Source: JAAFHB01 sp037133495
GTDB taxonomy: Bacteria > Bacteroidota > Bacteroidia > Bacteroidales > Prolixibacteraceae
Reading direction: 5' to 3'
DNA length: 64,000 nt
Assembly (NCBI GenBank): GCA_037133495.1
Contig: JBAXOA010000006.1
Location: forward strand, 1-64,000
The notes under the pieces were generated by a model that did no database searches, was not told the DNA's origin, and was given only the letters and a program-made list of their open reading frames with translations. The translations under genes and the position numbers were made by a program. This document shows positions 8,674 to 17,950 of the stretch, piece after piece (the first letter of the stretch is position 1; every line of letters begins with the position of its first letter).

Positions 8674-9897
8674 ATGGATATTGGAGAATTAAAGCAATAC
8701 ATTAAAGGAGACAGGATCGTCTGGGCCGTGCTTGTGGCGCTGACGTGCCTCTCGCTGCTGATCGTATATAGCTCAACCGGCGCTCTTGCTTACCGGCAGG
8801 CAGAAGGAAATACCACGTATTATATTTTGCGTCAGTTGATTTTTCAAGGTGCAGGATATGGCGCAATCATTATCATGCTGAATTACATTCCTGTAAAATT
8901 ATATAACCGGTTCGCTAACGCTTCCTTCGTCATTGCAATTGTCTTTGTATTACTTGGGTTAGTTTTTGGAAGAGGTGGAGAAGGAAGTACAGGCCGGACA
9001 CTTCCTTTAGGATTTATTAGTTTTCAACCGGCAGAGATTGCAAAAGTGGCAATTATCTTATGGATTGCACGTTTACTTGCTAATAACCAAAAAGATAAAA
9101 GATTATTGCGTATCGCTTTTTTAAAAATAGTCATCGGCTTAGGTGTGCTCTGTCTGCTGATTTCGATGGCCAATTTTTCTTCTGCAGTTTTGCTCTTCGG
9201 TACTGCTATGATCATGATGTTTGTGGGTAGAATACCATTTAAATACCTGTTATTTATGATATTGGCAGGCTTGGGATTTGTGCTGCTTATTTATTTTGCA
9301 GCTCCTCTGCTCCCTGAAAAGGGAAACTTCGGACGAATTCAAACCATCCGAGGAAGGATTGACAGGCATCTGCATGGTGATAAAGCCTCTGAAAAAGGGC
9401 TTACTCAGGATGATTTTGCCAAGATTGCCATTCACATGGGTGGCGTGGCAGGGGTTGGCGCCGGCAAAACCAAAATCAGCAATTTTATGCCTGCGGCTTA
9501 CAACGACTTCATCTATTCTATTATCATCGAAGAGTATGGCCTGATCGGAGGAATTGTGGTTCCATTGCTTTATCTTATTTTTCTGACCCGAGGTGGTATC
9601 ATAATCCGAAAATGCAACCGGACATTTCCTACATTTCTGGCCACTGGTGCTGTATCTGTCATTATTCTGCAAGCCATTATCAATATGGCAGTTTCTTCGG
9701 GTGCCATTCCCGTAACCGGTCAGCCGCTTCCATGGGTCAGCTGGGGCGGTACATCGCAGGTATTTACCGCACTGACATTTGGATTATTGCTTAGTGTAAG
9801 CTCAGAAACAGATGAAGAATCACAGCGTGAGGTAGAAAATAATTTCAATCCGGATGGAGTACTGCCGGATGAAGACCTTGTTTTGACAAAAGATTAA
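8674..9897 (+). CDS. ftsW: Septal peptidoglycan polymerase FtsW (SEDS family)
   Basis: A SEDS glycosyltransferase that polymerises lipid II at the septum together with FtsI. It has 407 aa and about ten transmembrane helices. The C-terminal signature QPLPWVSWGGTS and the large periplasmic loop containing LTQDDFAKIAIHMGGVAG are typical of FtsW/RodA. Position between murD and murG points to FtsW over RodA. A short acidic tail (DEESQREVENNF..) follows the last helix. It ends 1 nt before murG. Confidence 0.94.
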   Translation: MDIGELKQYIKGDRIVWAVLVALTCLSLLIVYSSTGALAYRQAEGNTTYYILRQLIFQGAGYGAIIIMLNYIPVKLYNRFANASFVIAIVFVLLGLVFGRGGEGSTGRTLPLGFISFQPAEIAKVAIILWIARLLANNQKDKRLLRIAFLKIVIGLGVLCLLISMANFSSAVLLFGTAMIMMFVGRIPFKYLLFMILAGLGFVLLIYFAAPLLPEKGNFGRIQTIRGRIDRHLHGDKASEKGLTQDDFAKIAIHMGGVAGVGAGKTKISNFMPAAYNDFIYSIIIEEYGLIGGIVVPLLYLIFLTRGGIIIRKCNRTFPTFLATGAVSVIILQAIINMAVSSGAIPVTGQPLPWVSWGGTSQVFTALTFGLLLSVSSETDEESQREVENNFNPDGVLPDEDLVLTKD

Positions 9898-9898
9898 A

Positions 9899-11011
9899 AT
9901 GGGAAAATTAAAATTTATAGTTAGTGGCGGTGGTACAGGAGGACATATCTTCCCGGCTTTGTCTATTGCCGATGGACTGCAAAAGCGTTTCCCTGACTGC
10001 GAAATACTTTTTGTAGGCGCCGAAGGGAAGATGGAAATGGAAAAAGTGCCTGCTGCAGGTTATCCGATTGTTGGATTACCTGTTGCCGGATTTCACCGTG
10101 GCGAAATCTGGCGAAACCTGGCTTTTATCCCTAAACTGATTCGCTCACTGATGAAAGCAAAAAAAGTGGTCAAAGAATTTCAGCCTGATGTTGTAATCGG
10201 CGTGGGTGGTTATGCCAGCGGTCCCGTTCTTCGTGTGGCAACCACCCTCGGTATCCCAACAGTACTTCAGGAGCAAAATTCTTATGCCGGAGTTACCAAT
10301 AAAATCCTGGGAAAGAAAGCCAGTAAAATATGTGTGGCATACGACAAGATGGAACGCTTTTTCCCTGCCGGAAAAATTGTGTTTACCGGCAACCCGATTC
10401 GCAGCGGATTGTCGGAAATCCTTCCAAAATCGGAGGAAGCCAAAGAATTTTTTAATGTTGATACTGATCAGCGTATAATCCTGGTTGTTGGTGGTAGTCT
10501 CGGAGCACGGACCCTTAACGAAAGTATGCTTGCAAATCTCGAACTGATCCGGAATTCAGATGTCCTGTTCATTTGGCAAACCGGTAAATATTATTTCAAA
10601 GCCATTCAATCTCAACTGGATAATCATCAGGTAAGCAATATCCGGCTGATGGAATTTATTCCGAGAATGGATCTTGCCTATTCGCTGGCTGATGTAGTGA
10701 TTTCGCGGGCAGGAGCAGGAACAATATCCGAACTTTGCATCGTTGGCGCACCATCTGTTCTGGTTCCGTCACCCAATGTTTCTGAAGACCATCAAACCCG
10801 TAACGCGATGTCGCTGGTCGAAAAAGGAGCTGCTGTTCTTGTAAAAGATCCCGATGCGGTTAACAACCTTGTCAGCGAGGCACTGACATTGGTGGCTGAT
10901 CGGGAGAAATGCCTTCAACTTTCGCAAAGCATTAAAAAGCTGGCCACTCCAAATGCAACAGAAGATATTATTTCGGTTATCGGAACATTATTAAAGCATA
11001 AAAATGATTGA
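9899..11011 (+). CDS. murG: UDP-GlcNAc:lipid I N-acetylglucosamine transferase MurG
   Basis: A peripheral membrane GT28 glycosyltransferase that converts lipid I to lipid II. The 370 aa show the N-terminal loop SGGGTGGHIFPALSIA (residues 9-24), GVGGYASGPVL near 100, and the donor-binding ISRAGAGTISEL of the C-terminal domain. It overlaps murC by 8 nt, which suggests translational coupling. Confidence 0.96.
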   Translation: MGKLKFIVSGGGTGGHIFPALSIADGLQKRFPDCEILFVGAEGKMEMEKVPAAGYPIVGLPVAGFHRGEIWRNLAFIPKLIRSLMKAKKVVKEFQPDVVIGVGGYASGPVLRVATTLGIPTVLQEQNSYAGVTNKILGKKASKICVAYDKMERFFPAGKIVFTGNPIRSGLSEILPKSEEAKEFFNVDTDQRIILVVGGSLGARTLNESMLANLELIRNSDVLFIWQTGKYYFKAIQSQLDNHQVSNIRLMEFIPRMDLAYSLADVVISRAGAGTISELCIVGAPSVLVPSPNVSEDHQTRNAMSLVEKGAAVLVKDPDAVNNLVSEALTLVADREKCLQLSQSIKKLATPNATEDIISVIGTLLKHKND

Positions 11012-12392
11012 AATTGACAAAATAGAACGGGTATATCTCCTTGGAATCGGTGGAATCGGCATGAGCGCTCTTGCCCGCTACTTCCTTTTTATCGGTAAAA
11101 AGGTTGACGGATACGATAAAACAGCCTCTTCTTTGACGCATGATCTTGAAAAAGAGGGTATTGCAGTGCATTACAGCGAAGATTTACAAAAGGTTCCATC
11201 ACTTGCAGAAAAAAATACAACCGTTATTATTTATACACCTGCAGTTCCGAATGACTTTCCTGAACTTTCCTATTTCCGGGAAAACGGATTTGCGCTTTAT
11301 AAACGCTCAAAAGTATTAGGTCTGCTGACATCCGGCAAACGTTGCATTGCCATAGCCGGAACGCATGGGAAAACATCGGTTACCACAATGACCGCGCATC
11401 TTCTCAAACAATCGGCAGTCGATTGCTCAGCTTTTATTGGTGGCATTTCCAAGAATTACGGAACCAATCTGCTGTTGCCTCAAAATAACAGTCAATTCAT
11501 TGTTGCTGAGGCAGATGAATTTGACAGATCCTTTCTTCAACTGCATCCCGAACTGGCAGTAATTACCTGGATGGATGCCGATCACCTCGATATTTATGGT
11601 GATCACGAAAATATGATTAAGGCATTTATTGAATTTATTTCACAAATTCAGAAAGGCGGAGCATTGCTCTATCGCAAAGGACTAAGTATCGACAATCGGT
11701 GGAACGAAAACATCAGGTATTTCAGTTATTCGATTAAAGAAACTGCTGATTTTCAGGCATTAAATATCAGAATTATCGATGGAGCTTACCATTTCGATTT
11801 AAAAACACCGTTTGGAGAGCTACCAAATCTATCACTTACCTATCCGGGATTGATGAACGTCGAAAATGCCGTAGCTGCTTGCGGGATGGCGCTGCTCAGC
11901 GGTGTTACCAAGGACGAAATCCGGACATCACTTCCAGTGTATAGTGGCGTTGCACGACGTTTTGATGTCAGGTTTAAAGGCAAAAAAATTGTTTATATCG
12001 ATGATTATGCACATCATCCGCGCGAACTCGAAGCGACCATTCAGTCGGTTCGCGATCTTTATCCCGGTAAACGGATAACCGGTATTTTCCAGCCACATCT
12101 TTTCTCCCGGACGAAAGATTTCGCCGATGAATTTGCTGAAGCACTGGACCTGCTTGATGATGCTTTGGTTATGGAGATTTATCCTGCCCGTGAATTACCT
12201 GTCGAAGGTGTCGATTCATCGATAATATTGAATAAAATGAAGTTAATGAGCCGGATTCGTTGCTCGAAAGCATCCTTCCCGGCAATACTCGATAACTATC
12301 AGCCGGAAATCTTACTCACGCTTGGCGCGGGGGATATTGACCGGTTGATTGATCCAATTGTAACTTATCTGAGCCGAAAAGAAGATGTTTAA
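11004..12392 (+). CDS. murC: UDP-N-acetylmuramate--L-alanine ligase MurC
   Basis: A cytoplasmic ligase that attaches L-alanine to UDP-MurNAc, the first step of stem-peptide synthesis. It has 462 aa. The UDP-binding LLGIGGIGMSALA is at 12-24, the ATP loop GTHGKTS at 119-125 and YAHHPRE lies in the C-terminal domain. It overlaps both neighbours by 8 nt, inside the run murG-murC-ftsQ. Confidence 0.96.
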   Translation: MIEIDKIERVYLLGIGGIGMSALARYFLFIGKKVDGYDKTASSLTHDLEKEGIAVHYSEDLQKVPSLAEKNTTVIIYTPAVPNDFPELSYFRENGFALYKRSKVLGLLTSGKRCIAIAGTHGKTSVTTMTAHLLKQSAVDCSAFIGGISKNYGTNLLLPQNNSQFIVAEADEFDRSFLQLHPELAVITWMDADHLDIYGDHENMIKAFIEFISQIQKGGALLYRKGLSIDNRWNENIRYFSYSIKETADFQALNIRIIDGAYHFDLKTPFGELPNLSLTYPGLMNVENAVAACGMALLSGVTKDEIRTSLPVYSGVARRFDVRFKGKKIVYIDDYAHHPRELEATIQSVRDLYPGKRITGIFQPHLFSRTKDFADEFAEALDLLDDALVMEIYPARELPVEGVDSSIILNKMKLMSRIRCSKASFPAILDNYQPEILLTLGAGDIDRLIDPIVTYLSRKEDV

Positions 12393-13137
12393 AAAAGCGT
12401 TGCATATTGCCCTTTGGAGTCTCTCTGTTGTTGTGATATTTATATCATTGGGATTTTCAATTAAGCAAAATCAACAACTAAAATGTGCCGATGTGAGGGT
12501 TAATATTACCGATTCGATACAAGAACAGTTTATCCGAAGCAACGACATCGAACAATGGGTGCGCAGAAATTACCGTGGAGTTTTTGGACAACCACTTCAC
12601 TCTGTCGATCTCCGAAAGATAGAGGATGGATTGCGAAAGTTGCAATCGATTGAAAATGTTGCAGTTTATACCAATGTTTACGATAACGGTGTAAAAAGTT
12701 TTGGTTCGTTAGTCGTAAAAATAAAACAACGGGAACCGGTTTTCAGGGTCGTTGGTGCCGGACACGCTTTTTACATGGATAAACTTGGCAAAGTAATTGA
12801 CTGGTCGCCCCGGTATACTCCAAGAGTTTTAATTGTTGGTGGCCTTGTCTCGCCCGATTTTGCCCGTAAAAAGCTTTTGCCGTTGATCAGTTTTATAAAC
12901 GGTAACCCATTCTGGAGCGCACAGATCGATCAGATTTATGTGAACGCGGTAGGCGAGCTTTCGATGATTCCCAGAGTTGGCGAACAGATAATTCTTTTCG
13001 GTGAACCGGAGGATTTTCAGATTAAATTTCGTAATCTTAAGGCATTGTATACCGAAGGATTCAAAAATGGGGGATGGAGCCTTTATAAAACCATCAATGT
13101 AGAATTTCGTAATCAAATAGTTTGCACAAAAAAATAA
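12385..13137 (+). CDS. ftsQ: Cell division protein FtsQ/DivIB family
   Basis: A bitopic inner-membrane protein that links FtsL/FtsB to the rest of the divisome. The 250-aa protein has a short cytoplasmic N-terminus, one transmembrane helix at about residues 7-25, a POTRA-like stretch (about residues 34-95, with SIENVAVYTNVY) and a beta domain. Sequence conservation with proteobacterial FtsQ is low. Position between murC and ftsA and the topology support the call. Confidence 0.85.
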   Translation: MFKKALHIALWSLSVVVIFISLGFSIKQNQQLKCADVRVNITDSIQEQFIRSNDIEQWVRRNYRGVFGQPLHSVDLRKIEDGLRKLQSIENVAVYTNVYDNGVKSFGSLVVKIKQREPVFRVVGAGHAFYMDKLGKVIDWSPRYTPRVLIVGGLVSPDFARKKLLPLISFINGNPFWSAQIDQIYVNAVGELSMIPRVGEQIILFGEPEDFQIKFRNLKALYTEGFKNGGWSLYKTINVEFRNQIVCTKK

Positions 13138-13143
13138 GTAGTT

Positions 13144-14472
13144 ATGAACCTTACAAGAGAATTGGTTGCTGCAATTGACTTAGGTACCTTAAGGACCAGA
13201 GCTGCAATTGGCCGTTTTACCTCGGACGGAAAACTTGAAATCGTCGCTTTTTCAGAAGCATTGACACAGGGAGTCCGAAACGGAGTAGTCGTGAATATCG
13301 ACGAGGCTGCATTATCAATTGCCAGTGTTATCAGTTCGCTTGAAAGAAGCCTTAACCTGAAGGTGAGAAGGGTCTTTGCCGGAATCTCAGGACAGAAAAT
13401 CGTCAGCCGTCAGTCAAATGGATACCGGATGACAGAAAACGGCGAAGTGACTCAAACCCTGATCAGCTCATTGATGGGTGAAGCACAGCGGTATTCCGGC
13501 GGTTTGGGAGAAAAAGTGTACCATCTCACACCGGACGAATTTGCAGTTGATGGCGAACGTGGTGTAAATAATCCTGTCGGGATGGCCGGTCATCGTATTG
13601 ATGCCTCCTTTACAGTGATTTCAGCATCAGAATCATATGAACAGAATCTAAAAAAGAGCATCGAAAAAGCTGGTTATGAGCTTGCCGGTGCTTTCATCAA
13701 CCCTTACGTGCAAGGATCAGGCTTCCTTTCGAAAGATGAAAAAGAGGCCGGCGTAATTCTTCTCGACTTTGGCGCCGGAACAACAGGCATATCCCTCTAT
13801 TACGAAAACAAACTCCGGCTAGCTGCTGAATTGCCTTTTGGAGGTAACGTGATCTCCAACGATATCCGTGAGGGATGTAACATCATTCCAAGGCATGCCG
13901 AAATGGTGAAAATTCAATGTGGCTATGCCTTTTCAGAACTGGCTCCCGAGAATAAATTTGCTCAGATTCCTGAAGTGGAAGGGTGGCATGCCAAAGAGAT
14001 TAGTTTTCGGAACCTTTCAGGAATCATTCAGGCACGACTTGAAGAGATTATAGAAGGTGTTAACTATCAGATTGAATCCACAGGTCTGTTGAATAAACTT
14101 GGAGCAGGAATTGTTCTGGCAGGTGGTGGCTCAAAGATGAGAGATATCGATAAATTAGTCAGCTATATGACCGGATTCGATGTTCGCTTTGGCAAACCCG
14201 TAGTTCCAATAAGAGAACAACTCTTCAACGAACAAATTATGAATGCTCAATCAGCCAATATTATTGGTTTGCTGATCAATGGATTATACCAGGCACGAAG
14301 TATGAAATACCCTCAGGGAATGATTGTCTCCGATACTCCTGAAGAGGGGAAAAAGAAACAAACGGCAAAAAATCAGGGATCCGGGTTGAAAACCATGGTC
14401 TCTGATCTTTTTGGTCGTGCAAAAGAGGGTCTCAACGGATTAATTTCTGATGAAGACCACGAAATAAATTAA
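13144..14472 (+). CDS. ftsA: Cell division protein FtsA
   Basis: An actin-like ATPase that anchors FtsZ filaments to the membrane. The 442 aa carry the phosphate-1 motif AIDLGTLRTRAAIG near residue 10, the SHS2/1C region, DFGAGTTGISLY (phosphate 2) and LAGGGSKMRDID (adenosine loop). The last 30 residues contain a predicted amphipathic helix (LKTMVSDLFGRAKEGLNGL) ending in an acidic SDEDHEIN, as expected of the membrane-targeting sequence. It lies 18 nt upstream of the first ftsZ. The tail resembles the tail of that FtsZ. Confidence 0.95.
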   Translation: MNLTRELVAAIDLGTLRTRAAIGRFTSDGKLEIVAFSEALTQGVRNGVVVNIDEAALSIASVISSLERSLNLKVRRVFAGISGQKIVSRQSNGYRMTENGEVTQTLISSLMGEAQRYSGGLGEKVYHLTPDEFAVDGERGVNNPVGMAGHRIDASFTVISASESYEQNLKKSIEKAGYELAGAFINPYVQGSGFLSKDEKEAGVILLDFGAGTTGISLYYENKLRLAAELPFGGNVISNDIREGCNIIPRHAEMVKIQCGYAFSELAPENKFAQIPEVEGWHAKEISFRNLSGIIQARLEEIIEGVNYQIESTGLLNKLGAGIVLAGGGSKMRDIDKLVSYMTGFDVRFGKPVVPIREQLFNEQIMNAQSANIIGLLINGLYQARSMKYPQGMIVSDTPEEGKKKQTAKNQGSGLKTMVSDLFGRAKEGLNGLISDEDHEIN

Positions 14473-14490
14473 AATCAATTTGTTTATCAG

Positions 14491-15810
14491 ATGGAAAATA
14501 ACACAGACGATTTATTAACCTTCGGGTTTCAGCACGATTATCAGTCAATCATTAAAGTGGTTGGTGTTGGCGGCGGCGGCGGAAACGCAGTAAATCATAT
14601 GTTTCGTAAAGGCATTGCAGGGGTTGACTTCCTGGTGTGTAATACTGATGCACAGGCACTTGTAAACAGCCCGGTGCCTGTAAAAGTTCAGTTGGGTGTT
14701 TCTCTCACAGAAGGGCGTGGTGCCGGAAACAAACCCAAACGCGGTGAACAGGCTGCGATAGAAAACCTGGCCGAAATTAGAACAGTGCTTGAGACCGGAA
14801 CAAAAATGCTGTTTATTACTGCCGGAATGGGCGGAGGTACAGGCACAGGAGCAGCACCCGTTATCGCTCAGCTTGCGCGCGAAATGGATATTCTCACTAT
14901 TGCCGTGGTTACACTTCCTTCAATTAAAGAGGGACGGTTACGTTATGAACAGGCAATCGAAGGGATCAAAAGGTTGCAGCGGTTTGTCGACAGCTTACTG
15001 GTAATCAGCAATGAAAATTTACATAAAGTATACGGTGATCTGCCTGCCCGCGAAGCTTTTGCCCAGGCTGATAATATCGTGGCTGCCGCGGTAAAAGGGT
15101 GTGCCGAAATCATCACGCTTCACGGGAATATCAACATCGACTTTGCCGATGTGAATACGGTATTGCGCGAAAGTGGCGTCTTCATTATGGGCACCGGATT
15201 TGCTGAAGGAGAAAACCGGGCCATGCGCGCTGCTGAAGAGGCCTTGAAATCGCCGCTTTTGGATAGCAACGACATATTTGGAACTGAAAATATTCTCCTC
15301 AACATCACCTCAGGTGACGATGAGGTGCGGATGGGTGAGATTGGTGATATTATTGATTATCTGCAGAATGCAGCCGGCGATAATGCCAATATCATCTGGG
15401 GTAACGGTTATGACGCCAAACTTGGCAATCAAATTAGTGTGACAGTAATCGCTACGGGCTTTGAGATCAATCCAAACCGGATACTTCGCCCTGAGCCAGT
15501 CAGAGAAACTGTGGTCATCCCGGTGCAGGATAAAATCTTTCAACCGGTAAACCCGGAACCTGCAGCCGCAAAGATTAATGAGACCGAGCAGGCAGAACCT
15601 TCTATGGTATTTGAGTTAAATCCCGATGAGAGCTTTACAGTTCTTAAAGATGAGAAAACACGCGAAGCCGACCAGAAGATACGCAGCTCCAAATTGGAAA
15701 ATAAACAGCCAAAACCTAAAACTGCGGATAGCGCTGAACCGATAAGTAATTGGTTTACCCGACAGTTTGGCGGTCTCTTCACTGAAGAAGATGATGATAT
15801 TGGCAAATAA
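14491..15810 (+). CDS. ftsZ: FtsZ paralogue with non-standard C-terminal tail (first of two tandem copies)
   Basis: A tubulin-like GTPase of 439 aa. The nucleotide-binding glycine loop VGVGGGGGNAVNHM starts near residue 24, the signature GGGTGTG is at 114-120, and the T7 loop carries NIDFAD (215-220), so the catalytic aspartates are present. The segment TLPSIKEGRLR replaces the usual T-x-PF-x-FEG. After the core (about residue 330) a variable, charged linker leads to an unusual end, SNWFTRQFGGLFTEEDDD. That end lacks the standard IPA(Y/F)xRR-type peptide recognised by FtsA and looks amphipathic. The gene sits between ftsA and a second ftsZ. It may be an auxiliary or filament-modulating FtsZ, but its function is not evident from sequence. 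Confidence 0.9.
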   Translation: MENNTDDLLTFGFQHDYQSIIKVVGVGGGGGNAVNHMFRKGIAGVDFLVCNTDAQALVNSPVPVKVQLGVSLTEGRGAGNKPKRGEQAAIENLAEIRTVLETGTKMLFITAGMGGGTGTGAAPVIAQLAREMDILTIAVVTLPSIKEGRLRYEQAIEGIKRLQRFVDSLLVISNENLHKVYGDLPAREAFAQADNIVAAAVKGCAEIITLHGNINIDFADVNTVLRESGVFIMGTGFAEGENRAMRAAEEALKSPLLDSNDIFGTENILLNITSGDDEVRMGEIGDIIDYLQNAAGDNANIIWGNGYDAKLGNQISVTVIATGFEINPNRILRPEPVRETVVIPVQDKIFQPVNPEPAAAKINETEQAEPSMVFELNPDESFTVLKDEKTREADQKIRSSKLENKQPKPKTADSAEPISNWFTRQFGGLFTEEDDDIGK

Positions 15811-15845
15811 TATTGAAAGTCAAACAACAAATAAAATCGAACAAA

Positions 15846-17261
15846 ATGACTGAATTAATAGAATTTGATCTGCCCGTAAGCAGTGAAAAAATTATCAAAG
15901 TAATTGGAGTAGGCGGCGGTGGAGGTAATGCGGTCAATCACATGTACCGTCAGGGAATTAAGGATGTCGACTTTGCAGTCTGCAATACCGATGCCCAGGC
16001 CCTCATGAACAGCCCTGTTCCAATTAAAGTTCAGCTTGGTTCAGAACTCACCGAAGGACGGGGCGCCGGAAACAAACCCGACGTTGGACGCGATTCTGCA
16101 ATTGAAAATTTAGACGACATAGATAAACTGCTTGATGGCAATACTAAAATGGTTTTCATCACAGCGGGAATGGGAGGCGGAACCGGAACGGGTGCAGCAC
16201 CTGTTATCGCTCAGGCAGCCCGCGATCGTAAAATACTCACAATCGGCATTGTATCTATTCCATTCCGAAACGAAGGACGATTGCGGATTCAACAAGCTAT
16301 CGAAGGAATTCGGGAGATGGAGACATGTGTTGACTCTTTGCTCGTCATTAACAACGAACGAATCAGAGAGATTTATGGCGATTTCCCAATCTCAAAGGCC
16401 TTTTCAAAGGCCGATGATGTGCTGGCTATTGCCGCGAAGGGGATAGCTGAGATTATCACCTGCCCCGGATTTATCAACGTTGACTTTGAAGATGTGAGGA
16501 CTGTTATGCAAAATTCAGGAGTTGCCATTATGGGTTCTTTTCAGGCTACAGGCGAAAACCGCGCCAGAAAGGCCGTGGAAGGGGCATTGAATTCTCCGCT
16601 TTTAAATAATAATGATATACGGGGTGCCAAAAATATTCTCGTTAACATCACCTCGGGTGAAACCAACGAAGTAACCATGGACGAAATGAATCTCGTTAAT
16701 GAGTATGTACAGGAAATGGCAGGTAATAATGCCGACCTGATCTATGGCGTTGCAGTAGATCCGGCTATGGATGAAGCAATCAGCGTAACTGTAATTGCAA
16801 CAGGATTCAAAACAAGTTCAATCCCTGAAATGAATGGCGGCGCTCAGCCTCAACGCGAAAGAGTGCCGCTTCTCGACGATAACAATGACTTTCCTGCTGG
16901 ATTTTTTGGGAGTGAAACAACTTCTCATCCTAAAAAGCATCCATCTTTCACCGAACCTCCAACAATGGATAAGAAAGATGAGATTATTAAGCAACTATAC
17001 CCGCCCATCCGAATCGATCCTTTTGGCGACGGAACTTCAGAGGAAGGAAAGAAGGTGATGCAGGTCAATTTTTTTAACGAAACAGAAGATTATATCGAGG
17101 AGCTTTCTAAAATCCCTGCTTACGAACGGAGAAATGCCAAAAACACCAATAATCCTTTAGCCAATAATCGCGAAGTATCGCGGTATACCTTATCCGGCAA
17201 CCGTGATGAAGGTCCTCGTCTGAGAAAAAACAACTCCTTTCTTCACGATAAAGCGGATTGA
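15846..17261 (+). CDS. ftsZ: Cell division protein FtsZ (canonical copy)
   Basis: The second tubulin-like GTPase, 471 aa from ATG 15846. An in-frame TTG at 15813 would add 11 residues and is not favoured. It has the same core motifs: VGVGGGGGNAVNHMYR, MGGGTGTGAAPVIAQ and the T7 loop NVDFEDVRTVM. Unlike its neighbour it carries a C-terminal IPAYERR peptide and ends in NNSFLHDKAD, close to the ends of Bacteroides and Porphyromonas FtsZ. This is therefore most likely the main Z-ring protein, tethered by FtsA. A 35-nt spacer separates it from the upstream copy. Both copies share EGRLRxxQAIEGI, which suggests duplication within the lineage. Confidence 0.94.
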   Translation: MTELIEFDLPVSSEKIIKVIGVGGGGGNAVNHMYRQGIKDVDFAVCNTDAQALMNSPVPIKVQLGSELTEGRGAGNKPDVGRDSAIENLDDIDKLLDGNTKMVFITAGMGGGTGTGAAPVIAQAARDRKILTIGIVSIPFRNEGRLRIQQAIEGIREMETCVDSLLVINNERIREIYGDFPISKAFSKADDVLAIAAKGIAEIITCPGFINVDFEDVRTVMQNSGVAIMGSFQATGENRARKAVEGALNSPLLNNNDIRGAKNILVNITSGETNEVTMDEMNLVNEYVQEMAGNNADLIYGVAVDPAMDEAISVTVIATGFKTSSIPEMNGGAQPQRERVPLLDDNNDFPAGFFGSETTSHPKKHPSFTEPPTMDKKDEIIKQLYPPIRIDPFGDGTSEEGKKVMQVNFFNETEDYIEELSKIPAYERRNAKNTNNPLANNREVSRYTLSGNRDEGPRLRKNNSFLHDKAD

Positions 17262-17316
17262 AAAATTAATGTTCAATTTAAAAATTGTCAATTTACAATA
17301 CCTAAAATACATCAAT

Positions 17317-17766
17317 ATGAATTTATTCGATCAGATCAGCGAAGATATCCGGCTGGCAATGCTGGCAAGAGACAAAGAGAGGCTTGAGGCCTTACGTAAC
17401 GTGAAAAAAGTGTTGCTTGAAGCTAAAACGGCCAAGAGTGGCGGCGAGGAGCTTAGCGATGATGCTGCTGTCAAGGCAATTGCAAAATTGGCCAAGCAAG
17501 GTCGCGATTCGGCAGAGATCTACAAACAGCAAAACAGAATTGATCTTTACGATCCCGAGATGGCGCAGGTGAAAATTCTTGAGAGTTATCTTCCAAAACA
17601 AATGGAAGACGAAGAATTAACTGCAGCAATTAAGTCAATCATCGAAAAGACTGGTGCAACATCGATTAAAGAAATGGGTAAAGTGATCGGCGTGGCATCG
17701 AAAGAACTGGCCGGAAAGGCAGATGGCAGGCTGATCTCAGAAAAAGTGAAAAGCCTTTTAGCATAA
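17317..17766 (+). CDS. yqeY: GatB/YqeY domain-containing protein
   Basis: A small (149 aa) helical protein with the domain that also ends GatB and glutaminyl-tRNA synthetase, where it helps bind tRNA. The biochemical role of free-standing YqeY is unsettled. The family N-terminus LFDQISEDIRLAMLARDKERL and the C-terminal IGVASKELAGKADGRLISEKVK are clear. The start is placed at ATG 17317 (MNLFDQI). An upstream in-frame ATG at 17269 would add 16 residues with no family match, read from a repeat-like AT-rich spacer. A yqeY gene just downstream of ftsZ is common in Bacteroidota. Confidence 0.9.
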   Translation: MNLFDQISEDIRLAMLARDKERLEALRNVKKVLLEAKTAKSGGEELSDDAAVKAIAKLAKQGRDSAEIYKQQNRIDLYDPEMAQVKILESYLPKQMEDEELTAAIKSIIEKTGATSIKEMGKVIGVASKELAGKADGRLISEKVKSLLA

Positions 17767-17839
17767 AAGCCTGTTTTAGTCTTTAAGAAATAGCGGTTAC
17801 GGATTTTATTATTAAAAAGATGCCGCAAAATCATCGAAA

Positions 17840-17894
17840 CACCAAAAACCACAGAATCTAATAGTTAAATATTATATTTCGGTGATTTTTGGTG
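17840..17894. repeat. Inverted repeat in the convergent yqeY/sod spacer
   Basis: CACCAAAAA at 17840-17848 pairs with TTTTTGGTG at 17886-17894 around a 37-nt AT-rich loop. It lies between two convergent genes, where a two-way terminator would be expected, but the loop is long and the stem weak. Function unproven. Confidence 0.3.
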
Positions 17895-17950
17895 AATTTG
17901 TGTGTTGATGGCAGTAAAACTTGCGATTGCTGTTTTATTTCAAAGAAACC

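Noticed and set aside
9250..9672. 140-codon frame antisense to ftsW
   Set aside because: It lies wholly opposite a confident gene and its composition (basic, cysteine- and histidine-rich) looks like a shadow frame.
15813..15845. TTG start extending the second FtsZ by 11 residues
   Set aside because: The ATG at 15846 is followed by a normal FtsZ N-terminus, and the extension is low-complexity (KVKQQIKSNK).
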